A stretch of 64,000 nt of DNA from Mesorhizobium qingshengii (GTDB lineage: Bacteria; Pseudomonadota; Alphaproteobacteria; Rhizobiales; Rhizobiaceae), in NCBI RefSeq assembly GCF_027563465.1, contig NZ_JAPFQA010000004.1, forward strand, positions 310,001-374,000, read 5' to 3'. How positions within the stretch are numbered: the stretch's first letter is position 1; the number at the start of each line of letters is the position of its first letter. The notes below the pieces were generated by a model. That model was given only the letters and a program-made list of their open reading frames with translations, was not told the DNA's origin and ran no database searches. Both the position numbers and the translations under genes were made by a program. This document shows, in pieces, positions 36,656 through 45,769 of the stretch.

Positions 36656-38220
36656 TGAGCGACCTGACCCAACTGACGATCTCCCAGGCCCGCGCCAGGC
36701 TGCGCGGCAAGGAAATTACCGCGACCGAGATCACCGAGGCCTATCTCGCGGCCATCGATCGTGCCAATCCGGCGCTCAATGCCTATGTCGCGGTGACCGG
36801 CGACAAGGCGCGCGACATGGCCAGGGCCTCCGACGCCAGGCTGGTCAAGGGCGAGGGCCGGGCGCTGGAAGGCATTCCGCTCGGCATCAAGGACCTATTC
36901 GGTACCGAAGGCGTCCACACCCAGGCCTGCAGCCATGTGCTCGACGGCTTCAAGCCGCGCTACGAATCGACCGTTACCGCCAATCTGTGGGCCGACGGCG
37001 CGGTCATGCTGGGCAAGCTCAACATGGACGAATTCGCCATGGGCTCGTCCAACGAGACTTCCTACTATGGGCCGGTCATCAACCCTTGGCGGCGATCGCG
37101 CCTCGATACGGTGGTGATGCCGACAACGCATCAGGGCGACGGCGGCTTCGTCTCCGCCGGCGGCACCAAGACCGCACGTACCCTGGACAATGCGCAGCTG
37201 GTGCCGGGTGGTTCTTCCGGCGGTTCGGCGACCGCTGTCTCGGCCTTTCTGTGCGCCGGCGCGACGGCGACCGATACCGGCGGCTCGATCCGCCAGCCTG
37301 CCGCCTTCACCGGCACCGTCGGCATCAAGCCGACCTATGGCCGCTGCTCGCGCTGGGGCATCGTCGCCTTCGCCTCGTCGCTCGATCAGGCCGGACCGAT
37401 CGCCCGCGACGTGCGCGATGCCGCGATCCTGCTCGGATCGATGGCGTCCGTCGATGCGAAGGACACGACGTCGGTCGACAGGCCGGTGCCGGACTATGAG
37501 GCAGCGATCGGCAAGCCGATCAAGGGCATGAAGGTCGGCATTCCCAAGGAATACCGCGTCGACGGCATGCCCGAAGAGATCGAGGCGTTGTGGCAGAAGG
37601 GCATTGCCTGGCTCAGGGATGCCGGCGCCGAGATCGTCGACATCTCGCTGCCGCATACCAAATACGCGCTGCCGGCCTATTACATCGTGGCGCCCGCCGA
37701 GGCTTCGTCCAACCTCGCCCGCTATGATGGCGTCCGTTACGGGTTGCGCGTGCCGGGCAAGGACATCGTCGACATGTACGAGAAGACCCGCGCCGCCGGT
37801 TTCGGCCGCGAGGTCAAGCGCCGCATCATGATCGGCACCTATGTGCTGTCGGCCGGCTATTACGACGCTTACTATCTGCAGGCGCAGAAGGTGCGCAATC
37901 TGATCAAGCGGGATTTCGAGAATGTCTTCGCCGCCGGCGTCGACGTCATCCTGACCCCGGCAACACCGTCGGCCGCCTTCGGCATCGCCGACGAGGATAT
38001 GGCCGCCGATCCGGTCAAGATGTACCTGAACGACATCTTCACTGTCACCGTGAACATGGCGGGCCTGCCGGGCATCGCCGTGCCCGCCGGGCTCGACGCC
38101 AAGGGGCTGCCGCTCGGCCTGCAGTTGATTGGCCGGCCGTTCGATGAGGAAACGCTGTTCCAGACCGCTGCCGTCATCGAGCAGGCGGCCGGCACGTTCC
38201 AGCCGCAGAAATGGTGGTAG
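36655..38220 (+). CDS. gatA: Asp/Glu-tRNA amidotransferase subunit A, with internal insertion
   Basis: 521 residues, against about 485-495 usual. The amidase-signature catalytic triad is in place: Lys79 in [10 protein letters not shown], the Ser in [10 protein letters not shown] and the nucleophile Ser in [13 protein letters not shown]. It releases ammonia from glutamine for transfer to mischarged tRNA bound by GatB. About 30 extra residues (148-178, nt 37096-37188) lie between NPWRR and [10 protein letters not shown], right before the Gly/Ser loop. Frame and codon use continue smoothly, so this is not an assembly artefact by appearance. Confidence 0.95.
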   Translation: MSDLTQLTISQARARLRGKEITATEITEAYLAAIDRANPALNAYVAVTGDKARDMARASDARLVKGEGRALEGIPLGIKDLFGTEGVHTQACSHVLDGFKPRYESTVTANLWADGAVMLGKLNMDEFAMGSSNETSYYGPVINPWRRSRLDTVVMPTTHQGDGGFVSAGGTKTARTLDNAQLVPGGSSGGSATAVSAFLCAGATATDTGGSIRQPAAFTGTVGIKPTYGRCSRWGIVAFASSLDQAGPIARDVRDAAILLGSMASVDAKDTTSVDRPVPDYEAAIGKPIKGMKVGIPKEYRVDGMPEEIEALWQKGIAWLRDAGAEIVDISLPHTKYALPAYYIVAPAEASSNLARYDGVRYGLRVPGKDIVDMYEKTRAAGFGREVKRRIMIGTYVLSAGYYDAYYLQAQKVRNLIKRDFENVFAAGVDVILTPATPSAAFGIADEDMAADPVKMYLNDIFTVTVNMAGLPGIAVPAGLDAKGLPLGLQLIGRPFDEETLFQTAAVIEQAAGTFQPQKWW

Positions 38221-38235
38221 GGTCGTTTCTCATCT

Positions 38236-38339
38236 AGCGCATGACCCCGAAAATCGGAATCGATTTTGGAAAGGATCATCCGCAAAGATTAAAGCGTTAC
38301 AGCGTCCTTTGCGCGTCCAAAGGATGCGCGGCGCTGTAA
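38236..38339. repeat. Rhizobial intergenic palindromic repeat (RIME-like)
   Basis: Two imperfect palindromes lie in tandem. The first (38236-38283) pairs GCGCATGA with TCATCCGC outside and CGAAAATCG with CGATTTTGG inside. The second (38297-38339) pairs TTACAGCG with CGCTGTAA and TCCTTTG with CAAAGGA. This composition is that of the mosaic intergenic repeats dispersed through rhizobial genomes. It lies between gatA and the DUF218 gene and may act on mRNA ends. Confidence 0.8.
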
Positions 38340-38350
38340 TGAGGTGAGGG

Positions 38351-39148
38351 ATGTTCTTCTATCTTTCCAAGATCTTCTGGTTCTTCATCCAACCGCTCAA
38401 CCTGACGATCTTCCTGCTGCTGGCGGGGCTGATCGCCGCGGTGATCGGCCGGCGGCGACTGGCCGCCACCGGCAGCGTGCTGGCGTTTCTGATCCTTGCG
38501 CTGTCGGCATGGTCGTCACTCGGCGCCATGATGCTCAACCCGCTCGAGCAGCGTTTTCCGCGCCCGCCGCTGCCGGAGAAGGTCGACGGCATCGTCGTGC
38601 TCGGCGGTGGCCTGGAAGGCGTCATCAACCTGGCACGTGGCGGCTACGAGCTGAATGCCGGCGGTGACCGCATGGTCGAGACGGCAATCCTCGCCCGACG
38701 CTTTCCCACGGCCAAGGTGGTCGTTTCCGGCGGCACCGGCGAGCTGTTCCTGGAAGGCGAGGGCGACGCCGATACGGCACCCCGATTGCTCGGCGCGCTT
38801 GGCGTGTCACCAGAGCGGCTGATCCTGGAGAACAAATCCCGCAACACCTACGAAAATGCTGTCTTCACCAAGGCGTTGATAACGCCGAAGCCCGGGGAAA
38901 CCTGGCTGCTGGTGACCTCGGCCTTCCATATGCCGCGCGCCAAGGCGCTGTTCGACAAGGCCGGTTTTGCGACACTTCCCTGGCCGGTCGACTATCGCAC
39001 TTCGGGGCGGGAAGGCATTGGCCTGTTCCGCGACAACCCGGCTGATTCGCTGCAAGCGACCACCGTGGCGATCCGTGAATGGATCGGCCTCTTCGCTTAT
39101 TGGCTGTCGGGCCGGATCGACCAGCCGTTCCCGGCGCCGGGCGGCTGA
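38351..39148 (+). CDS. YdcF/ElyC-like DUF218 membrane protein
   Basis: 265 residues. Two N-terminal transmembrane segments (about 10-32 and 37-58) precede the DUF218 domain: GIVVLGGG, VVVSGGTGEL, SRNTYENAV and LLVTSAFHMPRA. Members such as ElyC act in envelope polysaccharide or lipid-carrier metabolism in the periplasm. The gene has the repeat element directly upstream. Its last 52 bases overlap the convergent DUF599 gene. Confidence 0.88.
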   Translation: MFFYLSKIFWFFIQPLNLTIFLLLAGLIAAVIGRRRLAATGSVLAFLILALSAWSSLGAMMLNPLEQRFPRPPLPEKVDGIVVLGGGLEGVINLARGGYELNAGGDRMVETAILARRFPTAKVVVSGGTGELFLEGEGDADTAPRLLGALGVSPERLILENKSRNTYENAVFTKALITPKPGETWLLVTSAFHMPRAKALFDKAGFATLPWPVDYRTSGREGIGLFRDNPADSLQATTVAIREWIGLFAYWLSGRIDQPFPAPGG

Positions 39149-39840
39149 CCGATCACGGCGCGCCGCGCCGCCGAGAAGAACTGGCGCCGCACCAGGACGG
39201 CCAGCAGCAGAAGCGTCGACAGCACGAACACCGCCGGGTCGACGAACCAGCCGAGATAGCCGATCGAGAAGAACACGCCACGCAGGCCGGAGTTGAAATG
39301 CTTGCCGGCCAGCATGTTCATCTGCGCCGCACGCCACACCGCCGTCTCGGTGACCGGGTTGCGCGAGGCTTCACCGTGCGGGATCGGCACGGCGCCGATC
39401 AGGATCGTGCAATAGTTGAACAGCCGGTAGGCCCAGCCGAATTTGAAGAAGGAAAACGCCAGGATCAGCACCAGTCCGAACACCTTTATCTGAAAGGCCG
39501 CGCGCGATGGCGCGCCACCCAGGGGCAAGGTGCTGAGCACTTCAAGAACCCGGTCGGACGCACCGAGCAAGGCAAAGCAACCGCCGAGCGCGATCAGCGA
39601 GCTGGAGGCGAAGAACGCGGTACCTTGCTGCAGGCCGCTCATGATGGCGGTGTCGACGATGCGGATCTCGCGCTCGGCCATGGTGCGCATCCAGGCTTCG
39701 CGTTGCGCATTCATCGCCGTCGTCAGCGATACGCGGCTAACCAGCTTGCCGTCGGAGGCAAGCGTGTGCAGCACCCACGCAACGAGGAAGAAAGCCAGCG
39801 CAGCGAGATCAGCAGTCGAAAGGTTGAGGGAATCGCCCAT
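39097..39840 (-). CDS. DUF599 family membrane protein
   Basis: 247 residues with four or five hydrophobic segments (about 9-27, 73-93, 117-135, 190-212). The family core FSFFKFGWAYRLFNYC and HFNSGLRGVFFSIGYLGWF is present. Function is unknown. The 3' end overlaps the DUF218 gene on the other strand by 52 bases; no terminator can separate them. Its start faces sdaA. Confidence 0.85.
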   Translation of the reverse strand: MGDSLNLSTADLAALAFFLVAWVLHTLASDGKLVSRVSLTTAMNAQREAWMRTMAEREIRIVDTAIMSGLQQGTAFFASSSLIALGGCFALLGASDRVLEVLSTLPLGGAPSRAAFQIKVFGLVLILAFSFFKFGWAYRLFNYCTILIGAVPIPHGEASRNPVTETAVWRAAQMNMLAGKHFNSGLRGVFFSIGYLGWFVDPAVFVLSTLLLLAVLVRRQFFSAARRAVIGQPPGAGNGWSIRPDSQ

Positions 39841-40016
39841 GGGCTGAATTTATCACATTCAGCGCGATCGATTCGATGACCGGCATATGGCGATTGACAA
39901 CCAATGTCGCTGCCGGAGCAAACAAGGTCGGCAGGTGCTGCGCCGCGATTTCCAAAAGAGCGGAAACATCGTGGGAATTCCTATATGTAGTCCTCGACGT
40001 GACTCCAGGAGACAAA

Positions 40017-41420
40017 GTGTTCCTTTCGGTTTTCGACCTGTTCAAGATCGGCATCGGTCCATCGAGTTCGCACACGATGGGGCCGATGACGGCCGCGGCG
40101 CGGTTTCTCGACGAAGTCGCTGGAAATGACTGGCCGCGTCCGGCCGGCGTGAAGGTCGACCGTCTCGCCGCCAGTCTGCATGGCTCGCTCGCCTATACCG
40201 GCATCGGCCACGGCAGTGACCGCGCCGTCATTCTCGGTCTTGCCGGTCTTACGCCGCAGACTGTCGATCCCGATCAGGCTGACGGCATTGCCAGCCGCAT
40301 CACCGCCGAGAAGCGCATTTCTCCACCCGGCCACCCCTGCTACCGTTTCGACCCGGCCACCGATCTGGTGCTGGACCGCAAGACGCCGCTCACCGGCCAT
40401 GCCAACGGCATGGCCTTCTATGCCTATGACGCCGGCGACCGCCTGCTGCTCAAGCGCATCTACTATTCGATCGGCGGCGGCTTCGTGGTTTCTGAAGAAG
40501 AACTGCAGCGGATGAAAGCCAAGGGGTCGGTGACGACCGAAGGCAAGAAAGTGCCTTATCCCTTCAAGAATGCCGTCGAGATGCTGGCGATGGCCGGCAA
40601 AAGCGGTCTCTCCATCGCCGACATGAAGCGCGTCAACGAAGAGACACAGATGTCGCGCGAGGAGCTCGACGCCGGCCTCGACGGCATCTGGAGCGCCATG
40701 AAGGGCTGCATCGACCGCGGCCTTTCGCAGGACGGCATCATGCCGGGCGGGCTGAAGGTGCGCCGGCGCGCAAGAATGCTGCACGACAAGCTGCAGGAGC
40801 AGTGGCAGCAGAACAAACCCAATCCCTTGCTCGCCAACGACTGGCTGTCGATTTATGCGATGGCCGTGAATGAGGAGAACGCCGCCGGTGGGCGCGTGGT
40901 CACCGCGCCGACCAACGGTGCCGCCGGCACGCTGCCGGCGGTTCTGCGCTACTGGCTGCATTTCCATCCCGAGGCCGACCAGCCGAGCATCCGCGACTTC
41001 CTGCTGACGGCGGCGGCCGTCGGCGGCATCATCAAGACCAATGCCTCGATTTCGGGTGCCGAAGTCGGCTGCCAGGGCGAGGTCGGGTCCGCGTCAGCGA
41101 TGGCCGCGGCCGGCCTGTGCGCGGTCATGGGCGGCACGCCCGAACAGGTCGAGAACGCCGCCGAGATCGCGCTCGAACATCATCTCGGCATGACCTGCGA
41201 TCCGGTCGGCGGGCTTGTCCAGGTGCCGTGCATCGAGCGCAATGCGCTGGGCGCGGTCAAGGCGGTGACGGCCGCGTCGCTGGCCATCAAGGGTGACGGC
41301 GTCCATTTCGTGCCGCTCGACGCGGCAATCGAAACGATGCGCCAGACCGGCCTCGACATGAACGAGAAGTACAAGGAAACCAGCCTTGGCGGGCTCGCGG
41401 TCAACGTCGTCGAGTGCTGA
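40017..41420 (+). CDS. sdaA: L-serine ammonia-lyase, iron-sulfur type
   Basis: 467 residues from GTG 40017, with AGGAG six bases upstream. The single-chain [4Fe-4S] serine dehydratase is identified by [13 protein letters not shown] near the N-terminus, the [14 protein letters not shown] stretch, [23 protein letters not shown] and [19 protein letters not shown], which carry the cluster cysteines. It converts serine to pyruvate and ammonia. Length is normal. The 170-bp upstream gap contains an inverted repeat (CTGCCG/CGGCAG) around 39912-39936 of unknown meaning. Confidence 0.95.
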   Translation: MFLSVFDLFKIGIGPSSSHTMGPMTAAARFLDEVAGNDWPRPAGVKVDRLAASLHGSLAYTGIGHGSDRAVILGLAGLTPQTVDPDQADGIASRITAEKRISPPGHPCYRFDPATDLVLDRKTPLTGHANGMAFYAYDAGDRLLLKRIYYSIGGGFVVSEEELQRMKAKGSVTTEGKKVPYPFKNAVEMLAMAGKSGLSIADMKRVNEETQMSREELDAGLDGIWSAMKGCIDRGLSQDGIMPGGLKVRRRARMLHDKLQEQWQQNKPNPLLANDWLSIYAMAVNEENAAGGRVVTAPTNGAAGTLPAVLRYWLHFHPEADQPSIRDFLLTAAAVGGIIKTNASISGAEVGCQGEVGSASAMAAAGLCAVMGGTPEQVENAAEIALEHHLGMTCDPVGGLVQVPCIERNALGAVKAVTAASLAIKGDGVHFVPLDAAIETMRQTGLDMNEKYKETSLGGLAVNVVEC

Positions 41421-41512
41421 GAGTCCTGTCAGGCTTGATATCTGTGGATTGGCACTGTGGAGAAGTCCGTCAGGCCGTTGACGCGTCGGCGTCCCGGACT
41501 AAACCTTAGCGA

Positions 41513-41950
41513 ATGGCTCTCAACATTCTGAAACTCTGCGTCGGCTGCGACAGCGTCGAGGATCTCGAGGAATGGATCGAGTTCCGTCTCGACGAACGCC
41601 GCCGGGCCGGTGAACCGGTCGAACACTGGCATACCACGCGCATGGTGCCGACGCGCGGTGCCGAGGTCACCGATGGCGGTTCGCTCTACTGGGTGATCAA
41701 GGGCAATGTGCAATGCCGCCAGCTGATCACCGAGATCCGGCCGTTCACCGACAACGAAGGCATCGGCCGCTGCCATCTGATTCTGGATCCGCAAGTCGTG
41801 CGCACCGACTGGCAGCCGCGCCGGGCCTTTCAGGGCTGGCGCTATCTGAAGCCATCGGATGCACCGCTCGATCTTGGCAAGGGCAAGGCTGGGCTGGTCG
41901 AGATGCCGCCGAAACTCCGGCGCGAGCTTGCCGATCTCGGCTTGCTGTAG
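41513..41950 (+). CDS. DUF1489 family protein
   Basis: 145 residues with the family pattern LNILKLCVGCDSVEDLEEW, HTTRMVPTRG, GSLYWVIKGNVQCRQ and RRAFQGWRYL. It is a conserved alphaproteobacterial cytoplasmic protein of unknown function. It stands alone between sdaA and a palindromic repeat region. Confidence 0.88.
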   Translation: MALNILKLCVGCDSVEDLEEWIEFRLDERRRAGEPVEHWHTTRMVPTRGAEVTDGGSLYWVIKGNVQCRQLITEIRPFTDNEGIGRCHLILDPQVVRTDWQPRRAFQGWRYLKPSDAPLDLGKGKAGLVEMPPKLRRELADLGLL

Positions 41951-41993
41951 GACATCACGCCGAAGCGTTTGCCTGCCCCTGTCGGCGCTGGAG

Positions 41994-42015
41994 CCATTCC
42001 ATCCCGATGGAATGG
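41994..42015. repeat. 22-bp near-perfect palindrome in intergenic repeat-like sequence
   Basis: Ten-base arms CCATTCCATC (41994-42003) and GATGGAATGG (42006-42015) are separated by CC. The surrounding sequence (about 41955-42040) resembles a dispersed Mesorhizobium intergenic element from memory. It lies just after the DUF1489 stop and may serve as a transcript end or repeat copy. Confidence 0.6.
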
Positions 42016-42119
42016 GATGGGGTTCGTTTGAACATGATCTCTTCCCGCAGTTTGCTGGCCCTCAATCTTGCTCCACACTGGACTTGCCAGCGGCGCGACA
42101 ACGCCACATCTTGAAATTC

Positions 42120-42323
42120 ATGAGCGAGGAGAACCTGTCGAGGTCGACAAAGGCCGTTGTCGCGCCGGCCAAGCCTGAAGGCATCGCCGTCAGGGCCGGA
42201 TCGCACGGCGTTTCTGTCTTCCTGTCGGGGGCAGGCCATGATTCCGGCGCAGAAAAAGTGTTTAGGGAACTTGCGCGGCTGTCCACACGGGCAGGGAATC
42301 CGCGGGGCGGTGGGAAATGTTAG
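42120..42323 (+). CDS. Small hypothetical protein upstream of the DnaJ-domain gene
   Basis: 67 residues from ATG 42120 with a Ser/Ala/Gly-rich composition and a charged helix (DSGAEKVFRELARLSTRAG). Its TAG overlaps the start of the DnaJ-domain gene by seven bases, suggesting coupling. There is no recognisable domain, and coding status is uncertain. Confidence 0.4.
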   Translation: MSEENLSRSTKAVVAPAKPEGIAVRAGSHGVSVFLSGAGHDSGAEKVFRELARLSTRAGNPRGGGKC

Positions 42324-43018
42324 GCGCGATTATCGTTCTGGGCGCATTGCTGCTGGTGCTTCTGAGCGCAGCCACCGCGTTCCTCCGTGCGGATCCGGCC
42401 AGGCTCGCAAGCGGAATGAGAACGCTGGCGCCGATCCTGCTGGCGCTGGTGGGCGGCACCTTGCTCCTGGTCGGGCGTGAAGGGATCGGCGGTATCATCC
42501 TGTTCGCGGCAATTGCATGGTATGGCGCCACGCGCGTGAGCCGTCCGGATGCGAAGCTGGCATCTGGAAAGCGCTCAACAGTGCGGACAGCCGCGCTCGA
42601 AATGGAGCTTGATCACGAAACGGGCGGTCTCGAAGGACTCGTTCTCGCCGGCCGCCATGACGGCAAGATTCTTGGCGCGATGGGGCAGGCTGAAATGCAG
42701 CAGCTTTACCGTGAGCTCTCCGGCGATCCGGAGAGCCGGCAATTGCTAGAGACGTATCTTGACGGCAGATTTCCCGTCTGGCGCAAAAACGCTGAGACGA
42801 ACGGTGGCGAAGGGTTGGGTGTTGCGCCAGGTCCGGGCGCCATGACTAAGGAGGAGGCCTACAAGGTCCTTGGTCTTGAAGCGGGGGCCGCCGCGGCGGA
42901 TGTCCGCAAGGCGCACCGCCGCCTGATGCAGCGCCTGCACCCCGATATCGGCGGCACGTCTTTCCTGGCGGCGCGGATCAACGAAGCCAAGGACGTCTTG
43001 CTCTCTAATCACAACTAG
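42317..43018 (+). CDS. Membrane-anchored DnaJ-domain protein (TIM14-like)
   Basis: 233 residues. Two N-terminal transmembrane segments (about 1-22 and 36-60) are followed by a linker and a C-terminal J domain (about 176-230): EEAYKVLGLEAGAAAADVRKAHRRLMQRLHPD with the HPD triad that stimulates DnaK. No Gly/Phe or zinc-finger region is present. This layout, membrane anchor plus terminal J domain, is that of TIM14/Pam18-like proteins in alphaproteobacteria. The partner DnaK and target are unknown. Confidence 0.88.
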   Translation: MLGAIIVLGALLLVLLSAATAFLRADPARLASGMRTLAPILLALVGGTLLLVGREGIGGIILFAAIAWYGATRVSRPDAKLASGKRSTVRTAALEMELDHETGGLEGLVLAGRHDGKILGAMGQAEMQQLYRELSGDPESRQLLETYLDGRFPVWRKNAETNGGEGLGVAPGPGAMTKEEAYKVLGLEAGAAAADVRKAHRRLMQRLHPDIGGTSFLAARINEAKDVLLSNHN

Positions 43019-43064
43019 TCTCCTTCGACGCAGAATTCTTCCGGGAGATGGCTCCGACGCAGCC

Positions 43065-44498
43065 CTACTGCTGGACGGCGTAGCACTCGATGTTCTTCTT
43101 CTTCAAAGCGGTACAGGCCTTCCAGGCGGCGGTCTTCGAACCAAAGCCACCGAAGCGGGCGCGGTAATAGGTGACGCCGTCCTTGTCGAAGGCGACGGTG
43201 AAGCCGGAAGCGTCGGCCAGCACCTTGGGTGCCTGCTTGGCGGTCTTGTCGAGGACGGCCTGCGCTTCGGACTGTTTCGGCGACGAGGCGACCTGGATGG
43301 CCCAGCCCGACGGCACCGAAGCGGTATTGACCGGGTCGACAGCGGGCGTCGGCTCGGCATAGGCGGCCACGACCTGGGCCGTGGCGACCTGCGGGGCGGA
43401 GACGATGACTGTCTTCACCTTCTTCGCCGGAACAACCGGTTTGGTTTCTTCGACCGCGGCATTGTCGTCGGAGCTGTCATCGTCCTGGGCAACGGTCGAG
43501 TCGTCGGCGACGGCTGCATCGGCTGCATCGGCGCTGGCCACGGCCACCGGCTTGTCGTCCGGCGTCGGCGCGTCGTGCTTGGGCAGCAGCACCTTGGCAA
43601 GTGCCTTGATTGGGTTGCCGCTGTCAGCCTGGGCGACCAGGGCACCGCCGCCGCGCGTCGAAGCCCTGGGCAAGTAGGTGTTGATCAGGGACGCCATCTG
43701 GTTGTCGCGGCTGCCGCCGGAGGTGCCGCCCATGACCACGGCGACGAGGCGGCGATTGCCGTCCGATACGGACGAGACGAGATTGAATCCCGAGGCGCGG
43801 GTGTAACCGGTCTTGATGCCGTCGACGCCCTTGATGCGCCCCAACAGGCGATTGTGGCCATTGATCCGCTGACGGCCATAGAGAAAGGACCGCTGCGAGA
43901 AGTAGGCGTAATACTGCGGGAAATGTTCCCTGAGCGCGATGCCGAGAGTCGCCATGTCGCGTGCCGTCGTGAACTGGCCGGGGTCGGGCAAGCCGTTGGC
44001 ATTGCGGAACACGGTGCCGTTCATGCCCAGCTGTCGCGCCTTGGCGGTCATCATGCGGGCGAAACTGGTTTCGTTGCCGCCGAGCATTTCACCGAGCGCG
44101 GTTGCCGAGTCGTTCGCCGACTTGGTGACTATCGACAGGATCGCGGTGTCGACGGTGACCGAGCCGCCAGCCTTCACGCCGAGTTTGGTCGGCGCCTCGG
44201 CGGCGGCATGGGCGGAAAACACGACAGGTGAGTTCCGGCTGATCCTGCCCTTCGCCAGCGCCTCGAAGGTCAGATAGAGCGTCATCATCTTGGTGAGAGA
44301 GGCCGGATAGCGCCTGCCATCGGCATCCGCCGAGTAAAGCACCTTGCCGGTCTTGGCGTCGACGACAATGGCGGCGGACCTTGCCGCCAGTGACGAGGCG
44401 GCATCGGCAACGACGAACGTCATCGCCATGGCGACGATCATGATCGTTTTAAGGGAAGAGGTGGATTTGGAAACGATGCCCGACAACGCCTGACGCAC
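43065..44498 (-). CDS. D-alanyl-D-alanine carboxypeptidase with SPOR domain
   Basis: 477 residues from GTG 44498, which has GGAAG eight bases upstream. A signal/anchor segment is at about 15-40. The S11 peptidase motifs are clear: SLTKM (nucleophile Ser, Lys), SAND and KTGYT. An acidic Ala/Asp-rich linker (about 300-385) leads to a C-terminal SPOR domain (about 400-477, GWAIQVASSPKQSEAQ) that binds denuded septal glycan. The enzyme trims the terminal D-Ala from peptidoglycan stems, and the SPOR domain should target it to the division site. Confidence 0.93.
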   Translation of the reverse strand: MRQALSGIVSKSTSSLKTIMIVAMAMTFVVADAASSLAARSAAIVVDAKTGKVLYSADADGRRYPASLTKMMTLYLTFEALAKGRISRNSPVVFSAHAAAEAPTKLGVKAGGSVTVDTAILSIVTKSANDSATALGEMLGGNETSFARMMTAKARQLGMNGTVFRNANGLPDPGQFTTARDMATLGIALREHFPQYYAYFSQRSFLYGRQRINGHNRLLGRIKGVDGIKTGYTRASGFNLVSSVSDGNRRLVAVVMGGTSGGSRDNQMASLINTYLPRASTRGGGALVAQADSGNPIKALAKVLLPKHDAPTPDDKPVAVASADAADAAVADDSTVAQDDDSSDDNAAVEETKPVVPAKKVKTVIVSAPQVATAQVVAAYAEPTPAVDPVNTASVPSGWAIQVASSPKQSEAQAVLDKTAKQAPKVLADASGFTVAFDKDGVTYYRARFGGFGSKTAAWKACTALKKKNIECYAVQQ

Positions 44499-44694
44499 TG
44501 ATACTTCCTTTGAATTCTCGTTGCTTCGGAGGCGGCAAAGGGATCCTGCCTCACTTTCGGCCAAGCTACCGAGGCAGCGTTACCAATCCGTTTATGGTAA
44601 CCGCCGCGTTCACCATTTTCTTCGGGCTTGAAGCTCTCTTTATTCGATTTTTAGCCATTGCCTGCGCAGGCAGGCCCGCAGGACCAGCGGAATA

Positions 44695-44738
44695 TTGACT
44701 TTTGTGCGGCGCACAATATATTAGCGTGCATTGCACAA
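44695..44738 (+). promoter_or_regulatory. Phasin promoter with two spaced GCA-type palindromes
   Basis: TTGACT (44695-44700) and TATATT (44717-44722) are spaced by 16 bases. The spacer is almost entirely a palindrome TTGTGCG-G-CGCACAA (44702-44716). A second palindrome GTGCA-T-TGCAC lies at 44726-44736. The shared core TGCnnYGCACAA repeats at 44705 and 44727, exactly 22 bp apart, about two helix turns. This suits dimeric binding by a PhaR/AniA-type repressor that controls phasin genes. Confidence 0.65.
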
Positions 44739-44784
44739 GGGCGCCCCGAAGAAGGACGCTTCAACCGTCAAGGGAATGCGTGAA

Positions 44785-45114
44785 ATGACCCAGACCTATG
44801 AGGACTTCAGCAAATACGGCAAAGAGTTCGCCGACACCGGATTGAAGAGCTTCGCTTCGCTCTCCAAGGGCGCGCAGGCGATCGCCACTGAGGCTGGCGA
44901 ATACACCAAGAAGAGCTTCGAGGCCGGCAGCGCCGTGGTCGAGAAGATCCTTTCGGCCAAGTCGCTGGAAAAGGCGATCGAGATCCAGTCCGACTATGCC
45001 AAGCAGTCTTACGAGGCGTTCGTCGCCGAGGCCACCAAGATTGGCGACCTCTATGCCGAGCTCGCCAAGGAAGCCTACAAGCCGTTCGAATCGATTGTCG
45101 CCAAGGCGAAGTAA
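44785..45114 (+). CDS. Phasin (polyhydroxybutyrate granule protein)
   Basis: 109 residues from ATG 44785; an ATG nine bases earlier is also possible, but AAGGG at 44769-44773 is better spaced from 44785. The whole protein is amphipathic helix with the phasin core (DFSKYGKEFADTGLKSFASL, then QSDYAKQSYEAFVAEATKI and YAELAKEAYKPFE). Phasins coat PHB granules and set their size and number. The gene is monocistronic with its own promoter and terminator. Confidence 0.9.
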   Translation: MTQTYEDFSKYGKEFADTGLKSFASLSKGAQAIATEAGEYTKKSFEAGSAVVEKILSAKSLEKAIEIQSDYAKQSYEAFVAEATKIGDLYAELAKEAYKPFESIVAKAK

Positions 45115-45180
45115 TTTCGCCTGGGCGAAGTGATTTCGCCCGACGTCACCCATATCTGGCCCTTTGGGCCCGGGACAAAG

Positions 45181-45210
45181 CCCGGCTGCGGAAACGTGGC
45201 CGGGTTTTTT
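45181..45210 (+). terminator. Terminator after phasin gene
   Basis: Arms CCCGGC (45181-45186) and GCCGGG (45199-45204) with a 12-nt loop are followed by six T (45205-45210). A second small hairpin TTCGCC-TG-GGCGAA lies at 45115-45128 just past the stop. Confidence 0.75.
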
Positions 45211-45308
45211 CATGCCAATTTCAGCTCCGGGGCCTCGCGCCCCCTCACGATTGCGAAAATCGGCCGGCACGATTGAAAAAATCGGCCCGGTTTCGCCACC
45301 TAGCCATA

Positions 45309-45336
45309 TTGTCAGCTAAACAGAAGGGCTTAAAAT
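45309..45336 (+). promoter_or_regulatory. Putative clpS-clpA promoter
   Basis: TTGTCA (45309-45314) and TAAAAT (45331-45336) are spaced 16 bases, a good vegetative sigma pattern. It would start a transcript near 45343, upstream of all candidate clpS starts. The rest of the 320-bp gap after the phasin gene shows only the terminator. Confidence 0.5.
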
Positions 45337-45433
45337 CGTTCATCGAACACCTACATGTCGAACTCGCATGAGGATTCGAAAGAGGCAGGAATACGTGACT
45401 ATCGGTTTGACTGCCACGAGACGCGTGGTGCGA

Positions 45434-45763
45434 ATGCAAAACGGGGACGGCGACGGCAATGAGGCCGGCCGTGGGACGGCCGTCATTACGCGCACCAAAA
45501 CCAAAACCAAGAAGCCCAGCCTCTATCGGGTCCTCATCCTCAACGACGACTACACGCCCATGGAGTTCGTGGTTCATGTGCTGGAGCGTTTTTTCCAGAA
45601 GGATCGCGAAGCCGCCACACGCATTATGCTTCATGTTCACAATCATGGGGTGGGCGAGTGCGGGGTCTATACATTCGAGGTGGCCGAGACCAAAGTGTCC
45701 CAGGTCATGGATTTCGCCCGACAGAATCAGCATCCGCTGCAATGCGTGATGGAGAAGAAGTGA
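45434..45763 (+). CDS. clpS: ClpS adaptor of the ClpAP protease
   Basis: 109 residues if started at ATG 45434, which gives the usual rhizobial length; in-frame ATG 45368 and GTG 45395 would add 22 or 13 residues, and no strong ribosome-binding site decides. The core [25 protein letters not shown] and the end [13 protein letters not shown] are those of ClpS, which feeds N-degron substrates to ClpA. clpA follows six bases after the stop. Confidence 0.93.
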   Translation: MQNGDGDGNEAGRGTAVITRTKTKTKKPSLYRVLILNDDYTPMEFVVHVLERFFQKDREAATRIMLHVHNHGVGECGVYTFEVAETKVSQVMDFARQNQHPLQCVMEKK

Positions 45764-45769
45764 GGTAAC

